Shown here in pieces: positions 52,191-61,401 of a stretch of DNA of 64,000 bases; the stretch's first letter is position 1, and every line of letters starts with the position of its first letter. The position numbers and the translations under genes are program-made. The notes under the pieces were generated by a model that saw only the letters and a program-made list of their open reading frames with translations, was not told where the DNA came from and made no database searches. Source of the DNA: Mannheimia sp. USDA-ARS-USMARC-1261. Its GTDB lineage: Bacteria > Pseudomonadota > Gammaproteobacteria > Enterobacterales > Pasteurellaceae. The stretch lies in assembly GCF_000521605.1 (NCBI RefSeq), contig NZ_CP006942.1, forward strand, positions 62,001-126,000, written 5' to 3'.

Positions 52191-52955
52191 TTAATAATCT
52201 AAACCGTGTAAGAACTGTTTTGCCCGCTCGGTTTTCGGTGCTTTAAAAAATTCTTGTGGAGAAGATTGCTCGATGATTTCGCCTTTATCAATAAATACAA
52301 TACGATCGGCTACCTTCTCTGCAAACCCCATCTCGTGGGTAACAATGAGCATTGACATTCCCTCATCTGCCAATTCCAATACCACATCTAACACTTCTCG
52401 TACCATTTCAGGGTCAAGTGCTGCCGTAATTTCATCTAGCAAAATAACTTCAGGGTTCATACACAACGCTCGAACGATGGCGATCCGTTGTTTCTGCCCG
52501 CCAGACAGTTCTCGTGGAAAAGCGGTTTTTCTATCAAATAAACCAACTCGTTTTAAGAGTAAATCTGCCTGAGCTTCCACTTCTTCCCGACTGCGTTTTT
52601 GAGCCTTTAATGGGCCAAGTAAAATATTTTCAATAACATTTAAATGGGAGAATAATTCATAGCTTTGGAATACCATTCCCACTTTTTGCCGAGATTGCTC
52701 CCAGCTCAAATCTTTGCCAAATTCACCGACACCTTGCATCGTAATTGTGCCACCTTGTTTATCTTCCAATCCATTAATACAACGAAGCAAAGTACTCTTA
52801 CCACAACCGGAAGGTCCAAGCAGCACAACAACTTCGCCTTTATGCAAATCTAAACTCAGATTATTAATTGCGACAGTCTCGCCATATTTTTTATGCAAAT
52901 TTTGAATAGAGAGTAAAGGCATATATGCGTTGGTTAAGTTATTTGATGAGTTCAT
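52191..52955 (-). CDS. Polar amino acid ABC transporter ATPase
   Basis: This protein of 254 residues is the ATPase of a GlnQ/HisP-type importer. Walker A is GPSGCGKST (47-55), the signature is LSGGQKQRIAIVRAL, and Walker B is VILLDEITAALDP. Start choice is uncertain: ATG 52955 has no clear ribosome site, and an internal ATG at 52922 would give the family-like N-terminus PLLSIQNLHKKYG. It is cotranscribed with the binding protein. No permease lies next to it; a decayed esterase gene and the tetronate cassette intervene. Confidence 0.9.
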   Translation of the reverse strand: MNSSNNLTNAYMPLLSIQNLHKKYGETVAINNLSLDLHKGEVVVLLGPSGCGKSTLLRCINGLEDKQGGTITMQGVGEFGKDLSWEQSRQKVGMVFQSYELFSHLNVIENILLGPLKAQKRSREEVEAQADLLLKRVGLFDRKTAFPRELSGGQKQRIAIVRALCMNPEVILLDEITAALDPEMVREVLDVVLELADEGMSMLIVTHEMGFAEKVADRIVFIDKGEIIEQSSPQEFFKAPKTERAKQFLHGLDY

Positions 52956-53110
52956 TTTGCAAAAAAATTTTTAGGAAAGGAAATTATAAGACGCTATTTT
53001 GTATAACTTTTGATTATAAGAATAGAGCGGATTTTAGATGGGTTAGGTAACGGAAATGTTACCTAACCCTTAAGATTAATTTCATTTTACGTACGAATGA
53101 TAACCTCAAC

Positions 53111-53737
53111 TTAGTGGCGTTTTTGTTGAAGTAACCACTCAATCACTTCAGGGCTATTATAGATAGCGTCCCAAGTATTATAAGGGTTGTTATTGATGAT
53201 GCCCTTTTACCGTATTGTCAAATGGGTCAAAGACTTGCTCATATTGTGGAACAAGAACAAAACTTGGTTCATAAGGTAAGGTTGCAATTGCATCTTTGCT
53301 CAAAATAAGGTGAGCAAGATTATCTGGACCAACCTGTCCTGAACCGTGTAGGAAAATAACAAGCGGGTAGTTTTTATCATTTTTTTGCAAGGGCGAATAG
53401 AGGCGATAGTTCAGCTTGTTTTCTGGATTATCTAAGAACACCTGTTTTGCTACGAAGTCGTCCAGGTAGGTTGTTTTGATGTTTTCAGGCTCAGAGGTTT
53501 GCAAAAAATTCAGGAATTCTGACCGCTTGTACTTTCTCGCTTTCTGCAATTTTGCCGTCTGCCTCTTTGATTTTGAATTTCATTGGTTCTTTGTTAGCTT
53601 CTTTTAAGTTATACGGCACAGCATTTTTATCTGCGGTATCTAATATTTACTTCTCCGTTAGGTTTAACTTCATCGGTTGCGTATAAGAAGGTAGAGAATG
53701 CTAGACCAGCAAGAAGAGAGAGTGGTTTTTTCATCAT
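53111..53737 (-). pseudogene. Decayed secreted alpha/beta-hydrolase (esterase) gene
   Basis: Pieces in different frames match one protein. A signal peptide, MMKKPLSLLAGLAFSTFLYA, starts at 53737 and runs into a stop within about 36 codons. A second piece (LDTADKNAVPYNLKEANK) is in another frame. A third (53190-53549) has NYRLYSPLQKNDKNYPLVIFLHGSGQ, the oxyanion region of esterases. The end, NNNPYNTWDAIYNSPEVIEWL, is typical of the C-terminus of such enzymes and stops at 53111. The stretch with the catalytic Ser (GxSxG) is missing, so an internal deletion plus frameshifts have killed the gene. Confidence 0.82.
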
Positions 53738-53795
53738 ATTTCCTTGTATATAAAAATAGACTATGAGAGTGTTCTCATAGTCTATTTATCATTGA

Positions 53796-55268
53796 TTACT
53801 TATTGAAGGTTTTATTTTGAGCCTTGATGTAGAGAGCGATAATTGCCATCACACCAACAGGGAATGCAAGGTCAAATAATGAACCATCGTTACCCCAAAC
53901 AAGATTAGCTAGAATAACGCTAATGCCGCCGATACCCCACGCAATAGTGGTTGGTACAGACCAAACAATCATCTGTTTTTTCACATCATTGATACCCATC
54001 ATTCGGTTTACCACCCAGAATAAGCTGTCGTTAAAGTAACCGAAGAAGAGTGAGCCCATTGTTGCCGCTTGTGCTGCTAATAACATATTCACGCCCGGAA
54101 TTTGAGCTAAGATTGGAGCGGAAATAGACGCTGCTGTAATCATTGCAACTGTACCAGAACCCTGAATAAAGCGAACCATTGTTGAAACAATAAACGGAAT
54201 TAAAATTGGCGAAATCGGTAATTGTGCAATTTGTTCTGCTAATTGTTTACCTGCACCGCTATCACGCAATACTGCACCTAACGCACCGCCAGCACCAGTT
54301 ACTAATAAGATAATACCTGCAGTTTTAACCCCTTCTTCAAGATGAAGTGCAGTTGTATTTCTATCAGTATTTGGAAGAAGTGTATAAACAGCAACTAATA
54401 CACTTAACGCAAGTGCAATCATCGGATGACCGACGAAAGCGAAGAATTGATAGATAGCTGATTGAGTTAATTCCGTATTGCCTTTTGCTGCTAAATCAAA
54501 CATTGCTTTAATGAAAATTAGGGCAATAGGAAGCACGATAGGTAATAAAGATAAACCTAAACTCGGTAAATTTTTCTTCTCACGGCTTTCGATGTAGTCA
54601 TCAAATTTTTGTTTTAACTCTTCTTGAGTGAAAACTTGTTGGTTGAACTCTGGGTATTTTTTATCTAACCATTTAGCATATAGAATAATTCCTACAACTG
54701 GTAATACTGCCATCGCCATACCTACTAAGAGCATTAAGCCAAGATCAACGTTGAATAAGCCTGCTACACCTAAAGGACCCGGTGTTGGCGGTACAGTGTG
54801 GTGTGTTACCACTAAGCCACCAGCAAGAGCAACTCCTAAGGTTAAGAGTGAGCGTTTACCGTTTTTTGCTAATGCTTTAGCTACAGGGTAAAGAATAACG
54901 AAAGCAGAATCGACGAAGATAGGAATACTAACTACATAGCCTGTGATAGCTAATGCCCATTCTTCTTTTTTCTTACCTAACATTTTGATAAAGCTGTATG
55001 CCATTTTTTCTGCTGCCCCAGAAACTTCAAGCACACTACCCATCATTACACCCAAGCCGATAACAATACCGATACCACCTAATGTGCCACCAAAACCTTT
55101 ACTGATAGCACCTAAAGTATCATTTACGGACATTCCACCGATAAGACCAGCAAGGGCGGAGGCAATTAACATTGCAATAAATGCGTGAACACGTGTTTTT
55201 AATACTAAATAGACTAAGACAAATACAGCAATTAATAGTCCAATAATCGGAATGGGTAAGCCAAACAT
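53796..55268 (-). CDS. GntP-family permease for tetronates
   Basis: This protein of 490 residues with about twelve membrane segments belongs to the gluconate:proton symporter family. Signatures include LGVALAGGLVVTHHTVPPTPG (around residues 144-164) and QGSGTVAMITAASISAPI. It is the last gene of the tetronate operon, in the position of HI1015 in H. influenzae. The substrate is inferred as D-erythronate and/or L-threonate from the neighbouring enzymes. The upstream gene denD ends 14 bases before its start. Confidence 0.88.
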   Translation of the reverse strand: MFGLPIPIIGLLIAVFVLVYLVLKTRVHAFIAMLIASALAGLIGGMSVNDTLGAISKGFGGTLGGIGIVIGLGVMMGSVLEVSGAAEKMAYSFIKMLGKKKEEWALAITGYVVSIPIFVDSAFVILYPVAKALAKNGKRSLLTLGVALAGGLVVTHHTVPPTPGPLGVAGLFNVDLGLMLLVGMAMAVLPVVGIILYAKWLDKKYPEFNQQVFTQEELKQKFDDYIESREKKNLPSLGLSLLPIVLPIALIFIKAMFDLAAKGNTELTQSAIYQFFAFVGHPMIALALSVLVAVYTLLPNTDRNTTALHLEEGVKTAGIILLVTGAGGALGAVLRDSGAGKQLAEQIAQLPISPILIPFIVSTMVRFIQGSGTVAMITAASISAPILAQIPGVNMLLAAQAATMGSLFFGYFNDSLFWVVNRMMGINDVKKQMIVWSVPTTIAWGIGGISVILANLVWGNDGSLFDLAFPVGVMAIIALYIKAQNKTFNK

Positions 55269-55282
55269 AGAATTGCTCCTAA

Positions 55283-56230
55283 TTACATATCATATTGAAT
55301 AAATTGTTGGATGACTTCTTTGAAGTTGTTATCAGCCGTAAAGCCAAGTTTGAGAGCTGTAGCCTTATCTATCTCAACCGGCCAGCTGGCAACAATATTG
55401 TTAATATTTTCATCAAATTTGAACTGGACTTTGTCTAAGATTTGTTCTCCTTTTATTGAAACTAAATCAGATAGCATTTGCTCTACGCTTACTGTAAAAC
55501 CCGGTAGATTAATCACGTGCCAGTCGCGTGGTGGCAAACTAGGTAAAGTTAATGCGTGGATAAAGTTATTAATTACCGTATTCGGGCTGGAAAGCCATAA
55601 ACGTAATGAGCCTGATACAGGGCAGGTAGCCTCTTCCCCGTGTAAAGGTTCACGGATAATACCGCTTACAAAAGAAGAAGCTGCTTTATTGGGTTTACCC
55701 GGGCGGATACAAATTGTAGGTAAGCGAAGCACAATGCCATCAACAAAACCCTTGCGAGAGTAGTCATTGATGAGCAATTCACACATTGCTTTTTGTGAGC
55801 CATAAGTTGATTGTGGTGTAACTGCTGTACTATCAGTAATTACATCTGGTAGCTCGCCGCCAAATACCGCTAATGAGCTAGAGAAAATAAAGCGAATATT
55901 CGGGTTATTTTTGCGACAAATTTCAAGGAGATTACGAGTTGCTAAGAAATTAATTTCATAACCTAAATCAGGGTCTTGCTCTGCATGGCTACTCACGATT
56001 GCAGCTAAATGGAAAATAGCGGTCGTTTTTTCGGTAATAATTGCATCTAAACCTTCTGGATTTCTTAGATCCATTTCTAAACAACGTACACGAGAGTCAT
56101 TATTTGGTGCCGTTGGTTTAATCACATCAACTAACACTAATTCTTCAATTTTGTCTGAATGCTGAGTTAATAAGGTTTTTGCAAGGCGTTGTCCTAAAAA
56201 GCCTGCTCCACCTGTAATGACGATATTCAT
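55283..56230 (-). CDS. denD: D-erythronate dehydrogenase
   Basis: This NAD enzyme of 315 residues belongs to the extended short-chain dehydrogenases. The N-terminal motif is NIVITGGAGFLGQRLAKTLL, and the active site is SSLAVFGG then YGSQKAMCELL with YxxxK. It corresponds to HI1014. DenD oxidises D-erythronate to 2-oxo-tetronate, the substrate of OtnI. It lies 12 bases downstream of otnI in one operon. Confidence 0.9.
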   Translation of the reverse strand: MNIVITGGAGFLGQRLAKTLLTQHSDKIEELVLVDVIKPTAPNNDSRVRCLEMDLRNPEGLDAIITEKTTAIFHLAAIVSSHAEQDPDLGYEINFLATRNLLEICRKNNPNIRFIFSSSLAVFGGELPDVITDSTAVTPQSTYGSQKAMCELLINDYSRKGFVDGIVLRLPTICIRPGKPNKAASSFVSGIIREPLHGEEATCPVSGSLRLWLSSPNTVINNFIHALTLPSLPPRDWHVINLPGFTVSVEQMLSDLVSIKGEQILDKVQFKFDENINNIVASWPVEIDKATALKLGFTADNNFKEVIQQFIQYDM

Positions 56231-56242
56231 TTTATCTATCCT

Positions 56243-57019
56243 CTATTTATATTGCTCGAACCAACCTAATCCTGCGGTTGTTTCCGCTCTTGGTTTATAT
56301 TCACAACCCACATAGCCGTCATAACCGATTTCATCGAGTTTGTTGAAAATGTATTCGTAGTTAATTTCGCCTTCATCAGGCTCGTGTCTATCCGGCACAG
56401 ATGCAATCTGAATATGAGCAAATCTGCCGTTTAATTTATCGGTTAAACGAGAAAGATTGCCGTCCACATTCTGTGCGTGGAAATAATCAAGCTGAACAAA
56501 TACATTGTCTCGATTAACGGCTTTTACAATTTCCAATGTATCAAACTGGCTTTTTAGCAGATAGTTTGGTTTTACTTCAGGGCTGAGTGCTTCCAGTAAC
56601 ACCTTGATGCCGTGCGGTTTAAATTTGTCTGCGGCATATTGCACATTTTTGATAAAAGTCTGTTTATAGGCTTCACGATCTTCGCCTTCCGACACAACCG
56701 CAGCCATAACGTGCACATTTTCACAACCTAATGCGAGAGCATATTCCAATGCCAAATCAATATCACGATGGCTGTCAGCTTCACGCCCCGGGATTGCCGA
56801 AACACCCCACTCACCCTTAGAAATATCACCTGCTGCAGTATTGAATAGCACTTGCTTTAAGCCGTATTTCTCTAACTTAGATTTGAGTTCTTCAGCTGGG
56901 TAGTCATAAGGCCAAAGGTATTCAACATACTTAAATCCTGCTTTTGCTGCCGCTTCGAAACGCTCTAAAAACGGCACTTCGTTAAACATCATCGTTAAAT
57001 TTGCTGCAAATTTAGGCAT
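56243..57019 (-). CDS. otnI: 2-oxo-tetronate isomerase
   Basis: This TIM-barrel protein of 258 residues is of the hydroxypyruvate isomerase (Hyi) type. It has [20 protein letters not shown] at the N-terminus, and metal-ligand segments [26 protein letters not shown] and [13 protein letters not shown]. It converts 2-oxo-tetronate to 3-oxo-tetronate in the D-erythronate branch. It matches HI1013. The stop of otnC is one base away, so the genes are coupled. Confidence 0.9.
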   Translation of the reverse strand: MPKFAANLTMMFNEVPFLERFEAAAKAGFKYVEYLWPYDYPAEELKSKLEKYGLKQVLFNTAAGDISKGEWGVSAIPGREADSHRDIDLALEYALALGCENVHVMAAVVSEGEDREAYKQTFIKNVQYAADKFKPHGIKVLLEALSPEVKPNYLLKSQFDTLEIVKAVNRDNVFVQLDYFHAQNVDGNLSRLTDKLNGRFAHIQIASVPDRHEPDEGEINYEYIFNKLDEIGYDGYVGCEYKPRAETTAGLGWFEQYK

Positions 57020-57020
57020 T

Positions 57021-57653
57021 TTATTTTCCTCTGTTTTTTAGGTCATTCACTTCGTCATCAGTGAGATAACGGACTTTCTGACCCTGTAGAATAAAATGAA
57101 GTTTGGCGGTTTCTTCCAACTCTTCGGTGTTATCCACTGCATCAACTAAATCTGAACCTGTTACTACAACACCGTGATTTGCCAGTAAAAAGGCTTTACC
57201 ATCTAAGGCTCTTTCGCCTAATTCTCTTGCAATATTGCTATCGCCCGGTCGGTAGTAAGGAATAACGGGCAATTTCCCAACACGCATTACATAGTATGGT
57301 GTGAAGGCTTTCATTGCGCTATCTGTGTCCAGATTTTCTAAGCAAGAAAGTGCAGTTAAATAAGTTGAATGTAGATGCACGATTGCTTTGCAATTTGGAT
57401 TTTTCCGGTACATTGCCAAATGGAAAATCGATTCTTTAGAAGGTTTATCGCCCTCAAGTACATTTCCTTCCATATCTAGAACTGAAAGACTCTCAGCCTG
57501 TAGCCGTCCGAGTGATGAACCTGTTGGTGTAACTAAAATACGATTTTCATCTAAACGAACGGAAAGATTACCCGCTCCGCCTACAGTATAGCCTCGCTCA
57601 AATAAAGAGCGAGCGAGGTTTACCATTTCAATTTTTTGTTCTTGTTCGGTCAT
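57021..57653 (-). CDS. otnC: 3-oxo-tetronate 4-phosphate decarboxylase
   Basis: This 210-residue protein of the class II aldolase/adducin family has [21 protein letters not shown]-type substrate residues near the N-terminus and the metal site [14 protein letters not shown] (HxH). It decarboxylates 3-oxo-tetronate 4-phosphate to dihydroxyacetone phosphate. The ATG at 57653 ([14 protein letters not shown]) was chosen because it gives the family start and overlaps the otnK stop as ATGA; an upstream start at 57749 would run through otnK codons. It matches HI1012. Confidence 0.9.
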   Translation of the reverse strand: MTEQEQKIEMVNLARSLFERGYTVGGAGNLSVRLDENRILVTPTGSSLGRLQAESLSVLDMEGNVLEGDKPSKESIFHLAMYRKNPNCKAIVHLHSTYLTALSCLENLDTDSAMKAFTPYYVMRVGKLPVIPYYRPGDSNIARELGERALDGKAFLLANHGVVVTGSDLVDAVDNTEELEETAKLHFILQGQKVRYLTDDEVNDLKNRGK

Positions 57654-58891
57654 TGGTACATTCCTTGTGCATAAGAGAAGAAATCTTCTTTTCCAAAGTT
57701 TCCGGATTTCAATACAAGAAAAATTGGTTTTTCGACCGCTTGTAACCACGGCACACCCGGTGCAATTTGCTTACCGATGTGGAAACCACTAAATCCAAGC
57801 TGTTGAACTACAATGCTAGAGGTTTCACCACCTGCGGTAATAAAGTTGGTTACACCAAATGCGTGCAGTTTTTCCGCTAACTTGGCGAATGTTGTTTCAA
57901 TAGCGTGGCTGGCTTTGTCGCCGCCGAATTGGGTTTGGATCTCTTTGAGTTTTTCCGGCGGTACTGTGGCATAAACCAAAGGAGCCAAGTCGCCATCTAA
58001 ATTCTCAACAACCCATTGGTAGATTTCTTCTACATAGTTCGGGTTATTAATCGCTTTTTCTGCTTCTAAGAAATAGCTTGGAGCTTGTTGCTTGTACGCA
58101 CTCACTTGGCTGTTCGTCATTACTGAGCAAGAGCCTGAAAGTACGACGGTTTTGCCTTTGCTTGGCACAAATGCATTCGTGCCTTTCTTACCACCTGAAC
58201 GGTAAGCCGCCATATAAGCCCCTAAGCCTGAGCCACCGGTGACTAATTTGAAATCCGCCACGGCTTCGGCAAGTACCGCAAGTTGCGAATTATCCGCTGC
58301 ATCTACAACGGCATATTTGTAGCCTTGTGCTTTTAATTCGGCAAAGCGAACTTTCACACGCTCCACTCCTTGAATCACATCAGCATAAGCAACCAACCCT
58401 GTTTTACCTTGAGATTGAGCGTCCATTAAACGCACTAAGTTGGCATCTTTCATGGGGGTAATTGGGTGGTTACGCATACCTGATTCACTTAACAGCACAT
58501 CACCAACGAATAAGTAGCCGTTAAAGATCGTACGACCATTGATAGGCAAGGCTGGCGTTACTACGGTGAAATCAGTTTCTAATGCTGACATTAACGCATC
58601 GGTAACTGGGCCGATATTACCTTTTTCGGTACTGTCAAACGTTGAGCAGTATTTAAAATAGAATTGTGTGCAGCCGTTCTGTTTTAGCCATTCAAGGGCA
58701 GAAAGTGATTGTGCAATAGCCTCATCAACTGGGTTTGAGCGGGATTTCAAGCTAATTACAATCGCATCAACTTCGCCGTTTAATGCCGTTTTTGGTACAC
58801 CGTTCATCTGCACGGTGCGTAAGCCATTTTCTACTAAGAAGCTGGCAATATCGCTCGCACCAGTAAAATCATCTGCAATAATGCCTAACAT
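57650..58891 (-). CDS. otnK: 3-oxo-tetronate kinase (DUF1537 family)
   Basis: This kinase of 413 residues has the acid-sugar kinase fold (former DUF1537). The N-terminal substrate domain starts LGIIADDFTGASDIASFL, and the C-terminal nucleotide domain contains VLSGSCSVMTNSQVSAYK and TAGGETSSIVVQQLG. It phosphorylates 3-oxo-tetronate at C4. It corresponds to HI1011, one of the proteins with which DUF1537 function was assigned. It overlaps ltnD by one base and otnC by four. A USS core (ACCGCTTGT, near 57737) is in the coding sequence close to the C-terminus. Confidence 0.92.
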   Translation of the reverse strand: MLGIIADDFTGASDIASFLVENGLRTVQMNGVPKTALNGEVDAIVISLKSRSNPVDEAIAQSLSALEWLKQNGCTQFYFKYCSTFDSTEKGNIGPVTDALMSALETDFTVVTPALPINGRTIFNGYLFVGDVLLSESGMRNHPITPMKDANLVRLMDAQSQGKTGLVAYADVIQGVERVKVRFAELKAQGYKYAVVDAADNSQLAVLAEAVADFKLVTGGSGLGAYMAAYRSGGKKGTNAFVPSKGKTVVLSGSCSVMTNSQVSAYKQQAPSYFLEAEKAINNPNYVEEIYQWVVENLDGDLAPLVYATVPPEKLKEIQTQFGGDKASHAIETTFAKLAEKLHAFGVTNFITAGGETSSIVVQQLGFSGFHIGKQIAPGVPWLQAVEKPIFLVLKSGNFGKEDFFSYAQGMYQ

Positions 58892-59796
58892 TAGTTGTCT
58901 CCCTTTTTTGGTAGCTCAATACCGCTGAAAATTTTGATGACCGCACTGTCATCTTCTTTGCCGTAACCTGCATTGCTTGCTTCAGTAAACATTGAGTACG
59001 CTGTGCTTGCTAAATGAAGTGGGAAGCGTAATGATTTTGCAGTGTCGTTTACTAAACCTAAATCTTTTACAAAAATATCTACCATTGAAAGCGGGGTGTA
59101 GTCGCCATCAACAACGTGTTTCATACGGTTTTCAAACATCCAAGAGTTACCTGCTGCATTAGTTACCACATCGTACATCAGATCTAACGGAATGCCGGCA
59201 CGAGCGGCTAATGCCATCGCTTCTGCACCCGCCGCAATATGCACACCCGCTAAGAGTTGGTGGATAATTTTCACAGTTGCACTTAAGCCGATCTCTTCGC
59301 CGATGTTATAAACTTTTCCTGCAACAGCATCTAAAACAGGTTTTAGTTTCTCAAACGCTTCACTTGAGCCTGATGCCATTACGGTCATTTCACCTTGTGC
59401 TGCCTTAGCTGCACCACCTGAAACAGGGGCATCTAACATAATTAAGCCAAGATCTGTTAATTTCTGTGAAATCTCTTTCGCATCTTGTGCAGAAATGGTT
59501 GAAGACACCATCACCGCTGTACCTTTTTTCAGATGTTGTGCTAAACCGTTCTCGCCGAATAGCACAGCGTTCACTTGGTTGGCATTCACAACTAATAACA
59601 GTACTGCATCTAAATCAGCTGCAAACTCAACCGCACTATTGCCAACACCCTTTGCCCCTGCTGTTTTTAGGGTTTCTAAGTAAGTTGGATTTAAATCTAC
59701 ACCGTAGGTATCTAAACCAGCTGCGATACAAGATTTTGCAGCCCCCATACCCATTGCACCTAAGCCGACAACGGCAACGCTATATTTTTGACTCAT
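58891..59796 (-). CDS. ltnD: L-threonate dehydrogenase
   Basis: This NAD enzyme of 301 residues is of the 3-hydroxyisobutyrate dehydrogenase family. It shows VAVVGLGAMGMGAAKSCIAA (residues 7-26), the substrate motif DAPVSGGAAKAAQG and the catalytic Lys in GLSATVKIIHQLLAG. It oxidises L-threonate at C2, or C3 in later numbering, to the oxo-tetronate used by this pathway. It is the first gene of the operon and matches HI1010. GAGGGAA precedes the ATG. Confidence 0.92.
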   Translation of the reverse strand: MSQKYSVAVVGLGAMGMGAAKSCIAAGLDTYGVDLNPTYLETLKTAGAKGVGNSAVEFAADLDAVLLLVVNANQVNAVLFGENGLAQHLKKGTAVMVSSTISAQDAKEISQKLTDLGLIMLDAPVSGGAAKAAQGEMTVMASGSSEAFEKLKPVLDAVAGKVYNIGEEIGLSATVKIIHQLLAGVHIAAGAEAMALAARAGIPLDLMYDVVTNAAGNSWMFENRMKHVVDGDYTPLSMVDIFVKDLGLVNDTAKSLRFPLHLASTAYSMFTEASNAGYGKEDDSAVIKIFSGIELPKKGDN

Positions 59797-59863
59797 TGTT
59801 TATTCCCTCAAATAAATTAATGAACTTGCTGGACGTATATTAACCAATCGGAAAGATAAAATC

Positions 59864-59879
59864 TGTGATGAAGATCACA
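59864..59879 (-). promoter_or_regulatory. CRP site of the tetronate operon
   Basis: TGTGATGAAGATCACA is an exact CRP palindrome. On the minus strand TAATAT (59842-59837) would start transcription near 59830, giving a CRP centre at -41.5 for ltnD. Confidence 0.72.
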
Positions 59880-59883
59880 AATA

Positions 59884-59900
59884 TTAACAATTAATGTTAA
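59884..59900. promoter_or_regulatory. Operator-like palindrome between ltnD and the DeoR gene
   Basis: TTAACAATTAATGTTAA has perfect 6-bp arms (TTAACA, TGTTAA). It lies 5 bases from the CRP site in the divergent promoter region and is a candidate binding site of the DeoR regulator. Confidence 0.5.
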
Positions 59901-59970
59901 ATTTTGTGATTTTAATTTTGGAAGCTAAATCTGATATAATTTGTAACAACAACTAAAATTAGGCGAAAAA

Positions 59971-60729
59971 ATGATTCCTATCGAACGACAACAAAAGATA
60001 TTGCAATTTATTAATAATAATGGGGTGGCGAGCATTCAATTTTTGGCAGATAAGTTAAATGTGTCGCATATGACTATACGCCGTGATATTCAAAAACTTG
60101 AAGATGAAGGCAGAATTTCGTTAGTTTCAGGGGGGGCTCAATCTGTTGAGCGATTAGCGGCTGAGTTACCACATATTGATAAATCAACTTTATTTCACGA
60201 TGAAAAATCCGCCATTGGTACTTTAGCGGCAAAGTTGATTTCAAACCATACTACTGTGTATCTTGATGCAGGAACAACAACCTTAGAAATTGCTCATCAA
60301 ATTGCAGAGAGAAAAGATCTGCTGGTTATTACAAATGACTTTGTAATCGCTCATTATCTTAGTAATGCAGGAAAATGTGATTTAATTCATATAGGTGGGA
60401 GTGTTTGTAAAGAAAATTTCTCAACAACAGGTTCACTTGCTGCGGAGTTTCTTAAAAATCTTTCTATTGATATTGCCTTTATTTCAACTTCGTCTTGGAG
60501 TTTGAAAGGCTTAACAACGCCAAATGAAAATAAAATTCCTGTAAAAAAAGCGATATTGCAATCATCAAAACAGAATATTTTAGTAACCGATTCCTCTAAA
60601 TATGGAAAGGTGGCTACTTTCTTTGTTTGCCCTTTAACCGTATTTGATCAAGTTATTTGTGATAACGGATTATTTGAAAATGTACAAGATGCACTTAAAG
60701 GGCTTGGGGTTAAGCTATATTTAGCCTAG
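59971..60729 (+). CDS. DeoR-family regulator of the tetronate operon
   Basis: This protein of 252 residues has the DeoR helix-turn-helix (RQQKILQFINNNGVASIQFL, then VSHMTIRRDIQKLEDEGRIS) and the sensor domain with VYLDAGTTTLEIAHQIAERK. It is divergent from ltnD, as HI1009 is from HI1010 in H. influenzae, and probably represses the operon in the absence of a pathway intermediate. AATTAGGCGAAAA precedes the ATG. Its stop codon is only 3 bases from the end of the convergent permease gene. Confidence 0.88.
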   Translation: MIPIERQQKILQFINNNGVASIQFLADKLNVSHMTIRRDIQKLEDEGRISLVSGGAQSVERLAAELPHIDKSTLFHDEKSAIGTLAAKLISNHTTVYLDAGTTTLEIAHQIAERKDLLVITNDFVIAHYLSNAGKCDLIHIGGSVCKENFSTTGSLAAEFLKNLSIDIAFISTSSWSLKGLTTPNENKIPVKKAILQSSKQNILVTDSSKYGKVATFFVCPLTVFDQVICDNGLFENVQDALKGLGVKLYLA

Positions 60730-60732
60730 TTA

Positions 60733-61401
60733 TCAACTTTCCCATTTATGCTCTAATTTATTCGCCAATAATGAAAGTGGGTAGCAAATAATAAAATAAA
60801 GCACGAAAATGAGCCCATAAACGAAAAATGAAGCATTTGGGCTAGTGAGTAGCGAGTTTTCAATAATCTGTTGTCCTACTTTTACCACTTCAATTACCCC
60901 AATGAGTGCGGCAAGTGAGCTGGTTTTAATCATTCGAGTAAAGAGATTAATCGTACTTGGTAGCAGTCGGCGAGTACCTTGCGGTAACTCAATGTAGCGA
61001 AAAATTTGCATACGAGTTAAGCCGATTGCTTTGGCGGATTCGATTTGGTGTTTTTCGATTGAAGCTAAAGCCCCTCGTACTAAATCGCCCATTTCAGCTG
61101 TTCCCCATAAGGTAAATACCCAGATACAAACCCAAACACCGCTAATATGAATATCTAACCAAGTTGATAGTCCAAAATAGAGCATAAAGAGCCAAACTAA
61201 AATTGGTACAATGCGTATTGTTTCGAGGTAAAAACGAGCAAATCCGCGTACAATCAGGTTATTTGAACGCATAATCAAGCCAAATAATGTGCCGAAAACG
61301 AGCGATAGTGTAACGGATATAAAGGATATTTTAGCTGTTAGCCATAGCCCTTGAGCCAAGCGGGCGGCATTTTGCCCTTCCCATAACCAATCAAACCCCA
61401 T
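60733..61401 (-). CDS. Amino acid ABC transporter permease 2
   Basis: This protein of 222 residues is of the HisM/GlnP type, with helices such as GLWLTAKISFISVTLSLVFG and the conserved loop GALASIEKHQIESAKAIGLTR (the EAA motif that docks the ATPase). It overlaps the start of permease 1 in the way of coupled genes (permease 1 ends at 61391, after the ATG at 61401). No ATPase or binding protein follows; the tetronate cassette does. Confidence 0.88.
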   Translation of the reverse strand: MGFDWLWEGQNAARLAQGLWLTAKISFISVTLSLVFGTLFGLIMRSNNLIVRGFARFYLETIRIVPILVWLFMLYFGLSTWLDIHISGVWVCIWVFTLWGTAEMGDLVRGALASIEKHQIESAKAIGLTRMQIFRYIELPQGTRRLLPSTINLFTRMIKTSSLAALIGVIEVVKVGQQIIENSLLTSPNASFFVYGLIFVLYFIICYPLSLLANKLEHKWES

